In this document: positions 17,501 to 25,321 of the stretch, one piece after another
How positions within the stretch are numbered: position 1 is the first letter of the stretch
Layout: every line of letters begins with the position of its first letter
From: Bacteroidaceae bacterium
GTDB taxonomy: Bacteria; Bacteroidota; Bacteroidia; Bacteroidales; Bacteroidaceae
Direction of reading: 5' to 3'
Length of the DNA stretch: 64,000 nucleotides
Assembly: GCA_017617235.1 (NCBI GenBank)
Contig: JAFZWQ010000025.1
Coordinates: 1 to 64,000 of the forward strand
Position numbers and translations under genes: made by a program
The notes under the pieces: model-generated
The model's input: only the letters and a program-made list of their open reading frames with translations
Told to the model about the DNA's origin: nothing
Databases searched by the model: none

Positions 17501-19106
17501 CAGCCTCGCGCTCTGTGCCCGGGCTGTCCAGAATGCCTTCTATAAGGTCGCCTGTCCAATAAATACGGAAATTCAAATGGCTCCAAAACAGTCCGTCGTT
17601 AGTGCCACCAGTACTGGGTACGTTTGTACCCGTCAGTTCCTTGTCGGCCACTGAACTTATAAGCCCCGTATTTACAGAACGTCCCATACAACCTGGGAAG
17701 GAGTTCGAAAAATTACCCATCAGTGCACGACCGTCATCACCAGTGCCTTTTGAACGAACATACATTTTCGAGGTGGTGGCATTGCGATAGTTCATGTTGG
17801 GTTCATCTTCGTTGCACGTAAAGATTTCCTGTCCATGACGGTAAGGATCGAAATCACCGCAATGCTGGGCATCGCCGTGTCCCAAGCCAGTAGTAGAAAG
17901 GCCCTTGCCATTATCGTCGATGACCATAGAACCGAAGACAATTTCGTCGCGTCCGTCCCAGTCGACATCAGCAATACCAAAATTGTGGAATCCGTTACCG
18001 AACCAGGGATCGCTCCATCCGTTGTTGTTAGTCCAACGCCAACGTTCGGTCAGTTTGTGCGTTACTGGATCTACGTCCAAGGCCACCATTTTGTGACGCG
18101 TATAACAGCCACGTCCCAGGAAAATGCTTGCATGACGCCCATCCAAATAAGGTGCACCGAAATAGTGTTTCGAGGAACGGTGTCCGCCATCGTGTCCACC
18201 ATTGGTGCTTCCGCCCCAAGCCGACACATAGTCGCTCTCGCCATTTTCAAACCGAGGCAGCGGATAAGCTATCCAAGGCTTCGAGGCATTACCGCTGATG
18301 TTATACAGTTCACCCGTCTGTCCGTTGATGTAGAGCAGATATTCGTTTCCCTCGCAGGTGTACTGATGCCGGCCAGCCACATACGTCATATCGCCAACGT
18401 TGATGGTCTCGCCTTTTGAGGTGTGTATAATCATGTTGTCGGCACCTCGCATAATACCTTCGGCCTTTCCGTCCTGGTCCCAGTCGAAGAGCACAATGTC
18501 CCATTGCTCGTCTGCTCCCGCCATCATGTTGGGCCCAAGGTCTATCCACCACAGGCGCTCGCCATTCAGGTTATAGCATTCGTAGTGGTGGAATTTAGTG
18601 GTATTCCCTGTGGTATTCAGGTCTGAACCCGTATAGTTGCGCTTCACCAGGAACTCCACTACCCCATCGCCGTCCACATCGCCCAGAGAGATATCGTTCA
18701 AGATATATTGGCTGGTTACGTCGTTGCCATTGCGGTCTAACACCTTTGCCACAGGTATGTCCAGATAGCCGTTATTCCATCGGGTAACTTTGGCGGACAG
18801 TTCCTGTTCCTTACCCTTCACCACAGCTGCCACCTGGTATTGGGTACTCGATGTACCAGCGGAATGGCTGTAGTTCGACACTTTCAGGCCTTCTTTCAGC
18901 AACGACCCATTGGCATAAAGGTTATAGGTAACACCATAGTATTCGTCGGCCAAGATACGCCAAGATACAAAGTTCCCACTACTGTTTCCACCATTCGCAT
19001 TGGCTGGTATGGCAACCAATCCACGGTCCAGTTTGTCGGTCTTGCGTTGTGCGAAAGATATTTGCACTACACAAAGTAGCAGTACAACAAGGGTCAATTT
19101 TTTCAT
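14520..19106 (-). CDS. PL11 rhamnogalacturonan lyase fused to autotransporter-type beta repeats
   Basis: 1528 residues. The signal peptide is residues 1 to about 19. Residues 20 to about 620 match rhamnogalacturonan lyase family PL11: LDRGLVAIPAN at the start, many calcium-binding DxDxDG loops such as DVDGDGVVEF and DWDQDGKAEG, and a blade-like repeat organisation. From about 650 to 1450 come many beta-strand repeats of the autotransporter-associated kind (GTGSLTISNDNTYTGKTIISGGTVKVSN). The end is a T9SS-type tail (IFTLIGVRLQKRPSQAGLYL, then NGRKLLLK). It probably cleaves the pectin rhamnogalacturonan-I backbone at the cell surface. No SusC/SusD partners are seen nearby. Confidence 0.88.
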   Translation of the reverse strand: MKKLTLVVLLLCVVQISFAQRKTDKLDRGLVAIPANANGGNSSGNFVSWRILADEYYGVTYNLYANGSLLKEGLKVSNYSHSAGTSSTQYQVAAVVKGKEQELSAKVTRWNNGYLDIPVAKVLDRNGNDVTSQYILNDISLGDVDGDGVVEFLVKRNYTGSDLNTTGNTTKFHHYECYNLNGERLWWIDLGPNMMAGADEQWDIVLFDWDQDGKAEGIMRGADNMIIHTSKGETINVGDMTYVAGRHQYTCEGNEYLLYINGQTGELYNISGNASKPWIAYPLPRFENGESDYVSAWGGSTNGGHDGGHRSSKHYFGAPYLDGRHASIFLGRGCYTRHKMVALDVDPVTHKLTERWRWTNNNGWSDPWFGNGFHNFGIADVDWDGRDEIVFGSMVIDDNGKGLSTTGLGHGDAQHCGDFDPYRHGQEIFTCNEDEPNMNYRNATTSKMYVRSKGTGDDGRALMGNFSNSFPGCMGRSVNTGLISSVADKELTGTNVPSTGGTNDGLFWSHLNFRIYWTGDLIEGILDSPGTEREAVVWTTTGGRVFQSSGCQMNNDSKNNPCAMGDILGDWREEIVLRADGNTKIRIYTTPQSTSYRIPNLWSDHQYRNAMVWQPVGYNQPPHVSFFLGQMEGITVAPPPLTMEGRTEIQNGGTISAANAGQHVIVCETNDTRITVADGANPDVVTFNVPSWVQGTNSNKTDGSAVINRTYYTCTVEGGAFTGSTTLAKQGDGILSLPKVDMTYAGPTNIWAGTLNFDGSLNQSMLWLNRFAELNSSGTFRCIKADYAAVIRPGGENAQGCITADSLVMGFGSRLQLDAYSEGLKIDQVNTKYLSIERKTGTVWETYGPQYLMPVVEVVAHGEEGSNQLTPGKYLIGSMETLKGSLDNVKIEGISSQKAYLQQEEGKLYLVIEGIRDAGIVYWTGAKGATWNYADVENFQSLEGDPDIFVTGDKVIFDDAAKRFTVTLTGELDPDTVIVDNTKAYTFNGTGSLVGGTSLVKRGTGSLTISNDNTYTGKTIISGGTVKVSNLSNENKAYGNLGAVSTKNTNFVIENGATLQTTAAVEMGTPIRLQGESGGVLNTGADFAMNQSFIGTTLTKSGTGTLICYKANPSLSRMVITAGSVAERAGNAASTIELQGGTLYDDAQSTTHAIYVPKGKSATWQLTSSYYTAYENKITGEGTLTIIPRNTVSRVRITGDWSQFEGTIKHTTTGIWLPLDATSGIPKGTLNLAAGCTVTNVCKSFTIGCLTGSGSLAQPVANFQNSSAVSGNNTWNVGNSLDKDFSFAGTITDNGSSNKVLFNKVGTCKMTFTGSGDFQGACQVKAGELCLNSSKSATMLGTGKLTVSNGATLSGKGTLGNSSVIVNKGGILRSGTTETNTVGNLNFGGKDVTVNGTLQTCIGSKTSFGRFTNISALTLNGKLVVRGTEDLALSVGDEIQLFDASAITLGTALELELCEPNVAMGLTWDTSRLNEGILIVAPAPDAVMSLHADELCDAEIFTLIGVRLQKRPSQAGLYLVNGRKLLLK

Positions 19107-19169
19107 GTTTCTATCTTTATTCTTATTAGTTAGTCATATAGAACTTATGGGGCTTATGGACCCAATCGC

Positions 19170-20465
19170 TCATAAAAATTCAGGTAACTGGAACAGTCGC
19201 GTGCCGTTACTGCCCTTTACCAGAATGGTGTACCCTTGGATAGGATGTGACGACAGTTCCTGCTTCACGGCCTCCACATCGGGGAACAGCCGGAAATGGT
19301 TCTTCGTGTCGGCAAAATTCTGTCCCACCAGCCACACCTCAGCCCCACATGCTGCGGCCATGTCCACTACATGTTGGTGTTCTTGAGCAGAATCAGCACC
19401 CAGTTCGCGCATGTCTCCAAGAATCATCATCTTCTTGTCTGCATGTATTTGGTGGAAGTTGTCGAGAGCCGCAGCCATTGAGGTCGGATTGGCATTGTAG
19501 GCATCAATAATCAGGTGGTTACGTCCGGTGTCGCGGAACTCGGAACGGTTATTTGTGGGTTGATAGTTAGCCAGCGCCTCGTTTATCAGGCTGAACGGCA
19601 CACCGAACTGCATACCCACAGCCACAGCCGTCATCAGATTGTGTATGTTATAAGCCCCAATCAAATGAGTCTGAACCGTATGCCACTGGGTATGTTCTTG
19701 ACGATAGCGGAACTTGACGAACGGATTGCACTCCACCACTTCGCCCCAGACCTCCACATTGGGTGTCCCTGTTAATCCATAGCGTACGGCTGGCAAATCG
19801 CCCGCCATCTCCACCAGATTCTCGTCCGAAGCATTCAGAAAGATGCCAATTTTTCCATTGCGACGGATGTAGTCGTAGAGTTCGCCCTTGGTCTTCTTCA
19901 CGCCCTCGAACGAACCGAAGCCCTCCAGATGGGCACGACCGACATTGGTAATCAGTCCCATATCAGGGTCTACGATTTCCGACAGTTGAGCAATCTCTCC
20001 CGGATGGTTGGCTCCCGTCTCAATCACTCCAAAACCATTATCGTCCTCCAACGTCAAAAGGGTTAGAGGAACTCCGATATGGTTGTTCAGATTCCCTTGT
20101 GTCCACTGCACAGGAGCTATCTGACTCAGCACCGCAGACACCAGTTCTTTCGTTGTAGTCTTTCCGTTCGTGCCCGTCACTTGGATAATCATCTTCCCTG
20201 GCATTTGCTCACGATGATAATGCCCCAATTGTTGCAGCGTTTTCAAAACATCTTCAACAAGTATAAACCTTTCATCACCAGTAATTTTAGCATCATCTAC
20301 TACAGCAAAGCTGCAACCTTGTTCCAAAGCTTTTGCTGCATATTGATTACCATCGAACGTTTCGCCACGAAGGGCAAAGAATATAGATCCATGCGGTGTA
20401 CGACGACTATCCGTCGTTACCACATGATGTTTAAGGAATATTTGGTATAACTCGCTAATCTCCAT
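19170..20465 (-). CDS. murF: UDP-N-acetylmuramoyl-tripeptide--D-alanyl-D-alanine ligase
   Basis: 431 residues, normal length. The N-terminal UDP-binding domain has DSRRTPHGSIFFALRGETFDGN. The ATP loop TGTNGKTTTKE is at about 97-107, followed by the central Mur ligase region (GVIETGANHPGEIAQL) and the C-terminal DAYNANPTSM block. It adds D-Ala-D-Ala to the peptidoglycan precursor in the cytoplasm. It is not in a dcw cluster here. PL11 follows 63 bp downstream on the same strand, which may be chance. TAACTTTG at 20499-20492 is the likely -7 box. Confidence 0.96.
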   Translation of the reverse strand: MEISELYQIFLKHHVVTTDSRRTPHGSIFFALRGETFDGNQYAAKALEQGCSFAVVDDAKITGDERFILVEDVLKTLQQLGHYHREQMPGKMIIQVTGTNGKTTTKELVSAVLSQIAPVQWTQGNLNNHIGVPLTLLTLEDDNGFGVIETGANHPGEIAQLSEIVDPDMGLITNVGRAHLEGFGSFEGVKKTKGELYDYIRRNGKIGIFLNASDENLVEMAGDLPAVRYGLTGTPNVEVWGEVVECNPFVKFRYRQEHTQWHTVQTHLIGAYNIHNLMTAVAVGMQFGVPFSLINEALANYQPTNNRSEFRDTGRNHLIIDAYNANPTSMAAALDNFHQIHADKKMMILGDMRELGADSAQEHQHVVDMAAACGAEVWLVGQNFADTKNHFRLFPDVEAVKQELSSHPIQGYTILVKGSNGTRLFQLPEFL

Positions 20466-20562
20466 TCGTTATCGTATGCATATAATCCGTACAAAGTTAC
20501 AATTTTTTCCTGAGACGATAAAAATTGAGCCACGTTTTTTCGTCTACCATACAATAATTCAC

Positions 20563-20570
20563 TACCTTTG
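20563..20570 (+). promoter_or_regulatory. -7 box of the zinc-hook coiled-coil gene
   Basis: TACCTTTG ends 21 bp before the ATG at 20592. No clear -33 TTTG is seen. A minus-strand TAACTTTG (20499-20492) serves murF in the other direction, so the 126-bp gap is a divergent promoter. Confidence 0.55.
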
Positions 20571-20591
20571 CATCCGTAAAAGCAAAGACGT

Positions 20592-23399
20592 ATGAATTTA
20601 TTCCGAAACAAACAGCAGAACAACGATACCAAACCAGAAGCAGCACCACAGTCACAACACGAGGAGGTGGCCCACTGCACAGAGGCTCCACAGCCAGAAA
20701 TGACAGCAGAGGAGGTGGCACGGAATTGGTGGCGTGAACAACACGACAGCACAATTCCCGAAGAAATCGTAGCATGGATTAAACAGTTAGTACGCACCGA
20801 AGCACGTCGGCAGAAACTGGCCAGCGAATTGCTGAGTCCACAAAAGCAGGCACGCATTGAAGACGCACAACGGTTGGCCGAAACCAAACTACACAACATT
20901 GAATCGAGTCTTCAGCACATACTAGCCCAACAAGAGTGGCTACACAGGTTCAACGAACGTCGCCACGAATTGGAAGAGCACAAGAACCGGCTGTACGAGA
21001 TGAACAAAAAACTGACCAGCATGGCCCATGAGGAACGTGATCTGGCACGCTTCGAGACATTTGAGACCGTACAAGGATTATTCCAACGCATGCAACTGCT
21101 GGAGCAACTGTCACGACAGAACAAGGAAAAGAAAAGCACGCTGGAACGCGAGATGGACGAAGCCAAAAGTAATGCCACAGAACAAAGGAAACTATATACA
21201 CAACAGGTCAACGCACATGCCGAGGCCATTAAACAAATGGAACGGGTACATGGTCAGGTAAACGAGGCGAACCGCATTCTGGGGGCACGCAGTGTGTTAG
21301 ATATGATAGAAGACACCGACAGGCAGTTGGTGGAAACTATTGGGGAACAGATTGAGGAACTAAGCCATGACATAGAAGAACATAACAACGAAATCCAAGA
21401 GCTGCAAACTTCCATAGCGCAAGACAGCATAAAGCGACAGACAATGGAGCCCCACCGCAGACTGATGAAGCACGGAGAAATGGTGTTGACCCAGCTGGAA
21501 AGACTGCAAGAAATAAAAGAGGAAATAGAACAAACCACACGCCTCCTGGATGAATACTTGAAGAAGCAGAAAGAGGAAAACGACATGCTGGGACGTGTGT
21601 TCAGCGAATACCAAAATGTTGAACAGGACATAAAAACATTGAATGCCGAACTGCAACTGCACCGCCAGCAAAACCTGGGACACGACAGTTATTTGCTGCA
21701 GGAACGTGCCATGCAATTGCGAAGCAGGCGACAGATGCTCATCAGTGCACAATCACTGTGGAACCGCATTCAATCGGGCTACGCGCTGATTGAGGAAAAG
21801 ACCCAAACAGTAAACCATTTGAGGCTATCGCTGGAAAATCTAAACCAAAACATCGAGAGTTTGGAGGGGAAAGTGATTCCCATGCGACAACTGTGCCACG
21901 AAAAAGAATACACTCTGACCCTGAGCAAAAGCCAAAATGTAATCCAACTGCGTAGCGACCTGAAGGAAAATGTAGCTTGTCCCGTATGTGGCGCACCGCA
22001 TCACCCCTATCACAGCGACACCCTGTTGGAACAGAACAAATTGATTGGCGACATCAAAATAGACTACGAACTGTTGCAAGCCGAGCTGAAGGCTAAAGAG
22101 ACCCAACTGTTGGAACTGAAACTGGAACAAGCATCGGTTCAGACACACCACGATGTAGAAGCAGAAATATTGTCGCTGCTGCGCCACAGACAGATGGAAG
22201 ATGTAAAGGAATGGAGCGTATTTGCACCACTCGACCCATCGTTCAAGGATTGTTCATCGTCCACCAACGCTGAAGCCAGAACGGCCCTTATCCGACAACT
22301 CATAGAAAGCGCCATGCAGGCCGCCAACGAAGCACAGCAAGAATTGGACGAATACAATTTCCACCAGAAACAAATCAATGATATCGCCGAGATGCTGACC
22401 CGAAAAGAGCAGCACCGTGCCGACCTAACCACGCGACTGAATGAGGTAAACACAGGTTGCCAAGTGCTGGCCCGACAGGTGGAACACACCCGAAAGGCAA
22501 AGGCCAAACAGCAAACGGACTTGACACAACTATACGAACGGCTGAACGTAAACATCTCGCTGAACGAATGGTATGCCGATTGGAAAAACAATCCCGACGC
22601 CTTGCGCATGCACATCGAAGAAATGATGAAGGATTGGAAACAATTGAATACCAGCATCCCCGAAAAGCAACAACGTCAAGCAGAAGTTCAGGCACTGAAA
22701 GACACGAAAACCTTGACACGCAATTTCCTTAGCAAACTGCTGCAGCAAATGAAGGAAAATGGGGACCGACGTCACGCCATGCGTAAAGAAGACGAAAAAA
22801 CATACGCCAGCATGCTGGGAGAACAGGATGTGAAGGAATACTTCGAGGCCTGTTACAACCAATTGTTACAGACGGAACAAAAGGAAGAGGAGCAGCAAAA
22901 GGCCATGAACGAGACCGAGAACCTGCTGACGACATTGATGGGCAAAAAAGAAGAATTGGAACAGCAAACAGCCAAATTGGATGCTGCGACCAATGACGAG
23001 CGCTCGAAACTGGATGTTTGGATGCGACAGTTCAATGCCAACCACCCCCCCGTTCAATATACCGAACTAGAACAGGTTTTTTCCTCGGACAAAGACTGGA
23101 ACGCTATACGAGAAACAATACGTTCATTGCGCATCGAGGTTTTGATGGAACAGTCTCGTGTGGATACTTTGCGCAATGCAATCGTATCCTTGCAAGCTGA
23201 GGGCATGCGTCCATCGGACAACAGTGAAACTGATGTGATGGAATCTTTGATTCTGCAGAAAGAACAGTTGGAAAAACAGCGTCAGGCCATTATGATGCAA
23301 GTGGCAGAACAAAGCATTGCCCTGAAGAGGCACAACGAATGCCGCGAACGGCTGAAAGAAGAAGAGGAAAAGATGTATGCTATGACAGATAGCCGCTGA
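20592..23399 (+). CDS. Orphan zinc-hook coiled-coil protein without ATPase heads
   Basis: 935 residues, almost entirely E/K/Q/R-rich heptad coil. At the exact middle lies CPVCGAPHHP (Cys463, Cys466), a CxxC zinc hook as in SbcC/Rad50. The arms on either side are about 390-400 residues each. No Walker A (GxxxxGKS/T), ABC signature or Walker B is seen at either end: the protein starts MNLFRNKQQNN.. with a Pro/Glu-rich tail and ends in coil (KEEEEKMYAMTDSR). A normal SbcC would carry nucleotide-binding lobes at both ends and sit next to sbcD; no sbcD is in the window. The gene has its own promoter and no internal stop. Function unknown: perhaps a tether or a coil acting with heads in trans. A decayed SbcC is less likely because the long frame is intact. 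Confidence 0.8.
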   Translation: MNLFRNKQQNNDTKPEAAPQSQHEEVAHCTEAPQPEMTAEEVARNWWREQHDSTIPEEIVAWIKQLVRTEARRQKLASELLSPQKQARIEDAQRLAETKLHNIESSLQHILAQQEWLHRFNERRHELEEHKNRLYEMNKKLTSMAHEERDLARFETFETVQGLFQRMQLLEQLSRQNKEKKSTLEREMDEAKSNATEQRKLYTQQVNAHAEAIKQMERVHGQVNEANRILGARSVLDMIEDTDRQLVETIGEQIEELSHDIEEHNNEIQELQTSIAQDSIKRQTMEPHRRLMKHGEMVLTQLERLQEIKEEIEQTTRLLDEYLKKQKEENDMLGRVFSEYQNVEQDIKTLNAELQLHRQQNLGHDSYLLQERAMQLRSRRQMLISAQSLWNRIQSGYALIEEKTQTVNHLRLSLENLNQNIESLEGKVIPMRQLCHEKEYTLTLSKSQNVIQLRSDLKENVACPVCGAPHHPYHSDTLLEQNKLIGDIKIDYELLQAELKAKETQLLELKLEQASVQTHHDVEAEILSLLRHRQMEDVKEWSVFAPLDPSFKDCSSSTNAEARTALIRQLIESAMQAANEAQQELDEYNFHQKQINDIAEMLTRKEQHRADLTTRLNEVNTGCQVLARQVEHTRKAKAKQQTDLTQLYERLNVNISLNEWYADWKNNPDALRMHIEEMMKDWKQLNTSIPEKQQRQAEVQALKDTKTLTRNFLSKLLQQMKENGDRRHAMRKEDEKTYASMLGEQDVKEYFEACYNQLLQTEQKEEEQQKAMNETENLLTTLMGKKEELEQQTAKLDAATNDERSKLDVWMRQFNANHPPVQYTELEQVFSSDKDWNAIRETIRSLRIEVLMEQSRVDTLRNAIVSLQAEGMRPSDNSETDVMESLILQKEQLEKQRQAIMMQVAEQSIALKRHNECRERLKEEEEKMYAMTDSR

Positions 23400-23422
23400 T
23401 TCCTTAGCGGCTATCTGTCATA
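23381..23422. terminator. 17-bp perfect hairpin between convergent genes
   Basis: Arms 23381-23397 and 23406-23422 are perfect reverse complements with an 8-nt loop. The left arm encodes the last codons of the coiled-coil protein (..MTDSR) and part of its stop. The stem ends 4 bp before the purA stop. No strong T tract follows on either side, so it is either a bidirectional barrier or a 3'-end stabiliser. Confidence 0.65.
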
Positions 23423-23426
23423 AACT

Positions 23427-24695
23427 TTACCTAACAATTGTCTGGGCGCGATCTGGACCAACAGATAGGATGGTAATGGGAGTCTCCAACTGTTGCTCCA
23501 AATATTTCACATAGTTGCGGAAAGCCTGGGGGAACTCTGCCTCGCTGGTCATCTTCGTCAATTCGGTCTGCCAACCAGGCAACTCTTCGTAAACGGCCTG
23601 CCAACCTTCCGTATCAAAGGGCATATCGGTGGTGCGCACTCCGTCTTTCTCGTATGCCACACAAACCTTGATGGTGGGGAAGGTATCCAATACGTCGCTC
23701 TTCATCATAATAAGTTGGGTTACACCATTTACCATGATGGCATAACGAAGAGCAACCAAATCTACCCATCCGCAACGACGGTTACGACCTGTAACGGCAC
23801 CATACTCATGACCAATCTCGCGAATCTTGTCGCCAGTCTCGTCAAACAATTCTACAGGGAACGGACCAGAACCGACGCGGGTGCTGTAAGCCTTGAAGAT
23901 ACCAAACACCTCACCGATGCTGTTGGGAGCAACACCCAATCCTGTGCAGACACCACCACATACAGTGCTGGACGAACTTACGAAAGGATATGTACCGTGG
24001 TCTATGTCAAGCATTGTACCCTGGGCACCCTCTGCCAACACGCTCTTGCCCTCGCGCAATGCCTTGTTGATTTCTATCTCAGTGTCCGTAAGTGGGAAGG
24101 AACGCATATATTCCACACCTTCCATCCACAACTTTTCTTCGTTTGTGATGTCGTAGTCGGTGTAGTTCAGATTACGCAGGATTTCCTCGTGACGGGCCTT
24201 CAGGGTTTTGTACTTGGTCTCGAAACCATCCAGGATGTCTCCCACGCGCAATCCGGTTCGACTAGCCTTCTCGCTATATGTGGGACCAATACCCTTGCCC
24301 GTAGTTCCAACCTTATTCTTTCCTTTGGCTGCCTCATAGGCACGGTCCAGCACACGATGGGTGGGAAGAATCAGATGGGCACGTTTACTGATGTGCAGGC
24401 GACTGCGTAAATCATAACCGGCAGCCTCCAATTCGCGAGCCTCAGCCATAAACAGGTCGGGGGCAATGACACACCCATTACCAATGATGTTTACCTTATC
24501 CTCGGCAAAAATGCCGGAAGGGATGGAACGTAGAACAAACTTCTTACCCTCAAAGATGATGGTATGACCTGCATTGGGACCACCGGCAAAACGGGCCACA
24601 ATGTCGTACTTCGGGGTAAAGACATCTACGACCTTACCCTTTCCTTCGTCTCCGAAAACGATACCCAGCAGGGCATCAACTTTTCCTTTACTCAT
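23427..24695 (-). CDS. purA: Adenylosuccinate synthetase
   Basis: 422 residues from MSKGKVDALLGIVFGDEGKGK; an upstream ATG at 24746 would overlap the preceding gene and add a non-conserved 17-residue piece. The GDEGKGK loop (about 12-18) binds GTP and IMP. AGGPNAGHTI, KGIGPTYSEK, EGAQGTMLDIDHGTYPFVSSS and GAVTGRNRRCGW are hallmark blocks. It makes adenylosuccinate from IMP and aspartate in AMP synthesis. It lies 4 bp below the AlkD-like gene, so both are likely read together. Confidence 0.97.
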   Translation of the reverse strand: MSKGKVDALLGIVFGDEGKGKVVDVFTPKYDIVARFAGGPNAGHTIIFEGKKFVLRSIPSGIFAEDKVNIIGNGCVIAPDLFMAEARELEAAGYDLRSRLHISKRAHLILPTHRVLDRAYEAAKGKNKVGTTGKGIGPTYSEKASRTGLRVGDILDGFETKYKTLKARHEEILRNLNYTDYDITNEEKLWMEGVEYMRSFPLTDTEIEINKALREGKSVLAEGAQGTMLDIDHGTYPFVSSSSTVCGGVCTGLGVAPNSIGEVFGIFKAYSTRVGSGPFPVELFDETGDKIREIGHEYGAVTGRNRRCGWVDLVALRYAIMVNGVTQLIMMKSDVLDTFPTIKVCVAYEKDGVRTTDMPFDTEGWQAVYEELPGWQTELTKMTSEAEFPQAFRNYVKYLEQQLETPITILSVGPDRAQTIVR

Positions 24696-24699
24696 AGGA

Positions 24700-25272
24700 T
24701 TATCTATCTTTAGTTTTATGATTTGTTTCGTAATGGGCCATTGCATTAGCTATAGCCTTGCGCAGATGCAGGTTGCCACTCTGTCCCAATGATGCGGCCT
24801 GGTCCAGGAATTCCTGTTCGCTGCGTTCGTTCATCTGGCCCCCCTGCATAAGTAAACGACTGATGAGCAGGAAACCACACAATTGCAGAATTTCGTTATT
24901 GCTAGCCATCCACTCGAATGCCTTTTCCGAAGCATACGGTAGGCGCGAGAACAGGTACAGCACGGTGGTCTGTGCAATCTCGGCATTGGGAATTTGCTCT
25001 ACCCAGATATCTGCCACATCGGGTAGGAAACGCTCCACAGGCATCAGCATTGCTGCCAGAATCTTGCTCTCTCGCACATTCTCGTGCCACAGTTGCTGGG
25101 CCAGTTCGTGGTTAGGTTCAAACTCGCTGGCTATCATTTGCAAGCGAGGCAGTTCGATGCCGAAGTTTACATGATACTGCAGTCCGCCCTCGCGCATCTG
25201 CTGAGAAGCAACACCATTCATATTGGCCCGCAGTTCTTTTTTTATTTCCTGTATCGTCGTCTCTACGTTCAT
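24700..25272 (-). CDS. AlkD-like HEAT-repeat protein (DNA alkylation repair family)
   Basis: 190 residues, all-helical. The pattern (LQYHVNFGIELPRLQMIASEFEPNHELAQQLW, ESKILAAMLMP, DIWVEQIPNAEIAQTTVLYLFSRLP, LHLRKAIANAMAHY) matches the short AlkD/HEAT-like family common in Bacteroidetes. AlkD is a DNA glycosylase for alkylated bases. I cannot confirm its catalytic Trp/Asp set in this shorter version, so activity is uncertain. It lies between DPP III and purA. Confidence 0.7.
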   Translation of the reverse strand: MNVETTIQEIKKELRANMNGVASQQMREGGLQYHVNFGIELPRLQMIASEFEPNHELAQQLWHENVRESKILAAMLMPVERFLPDVADIWVEQIPNAEIAQTTVLYLFSRLPYASEKAFEWMASNNEILQLCGFLLISRLLMQGGQMNERSEQEFLDQAASLGQSGNLHLRKAIANAMAHYETNHKTKDR

Positions 25273-25281
25273 CTTTTATTT

Positions 25282-25321
25282 CGAAATGTCGTTATAACGC
25301 TATTCCGATACAACGTCAGGG
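25282..25321. repeat. 8-bp-period CG array across the DPP III stop codon
   Basis: Octamers CGAAATGT, CGTTATAA, CGCTATTC, CGATACAA, CGTCAGGG run in exact 8-bp register. The last residues of DPP III and its stop codon (25300-25302) are inside. Same architecture as 2851-2890. Confidence 0.6.

Noticed and set aside
20592-23399. Calling the coiled-coil gene sbcC
   Set aside because: Only the hook and arms match; the nucleotide-binding motifs that define SbcC are absent.
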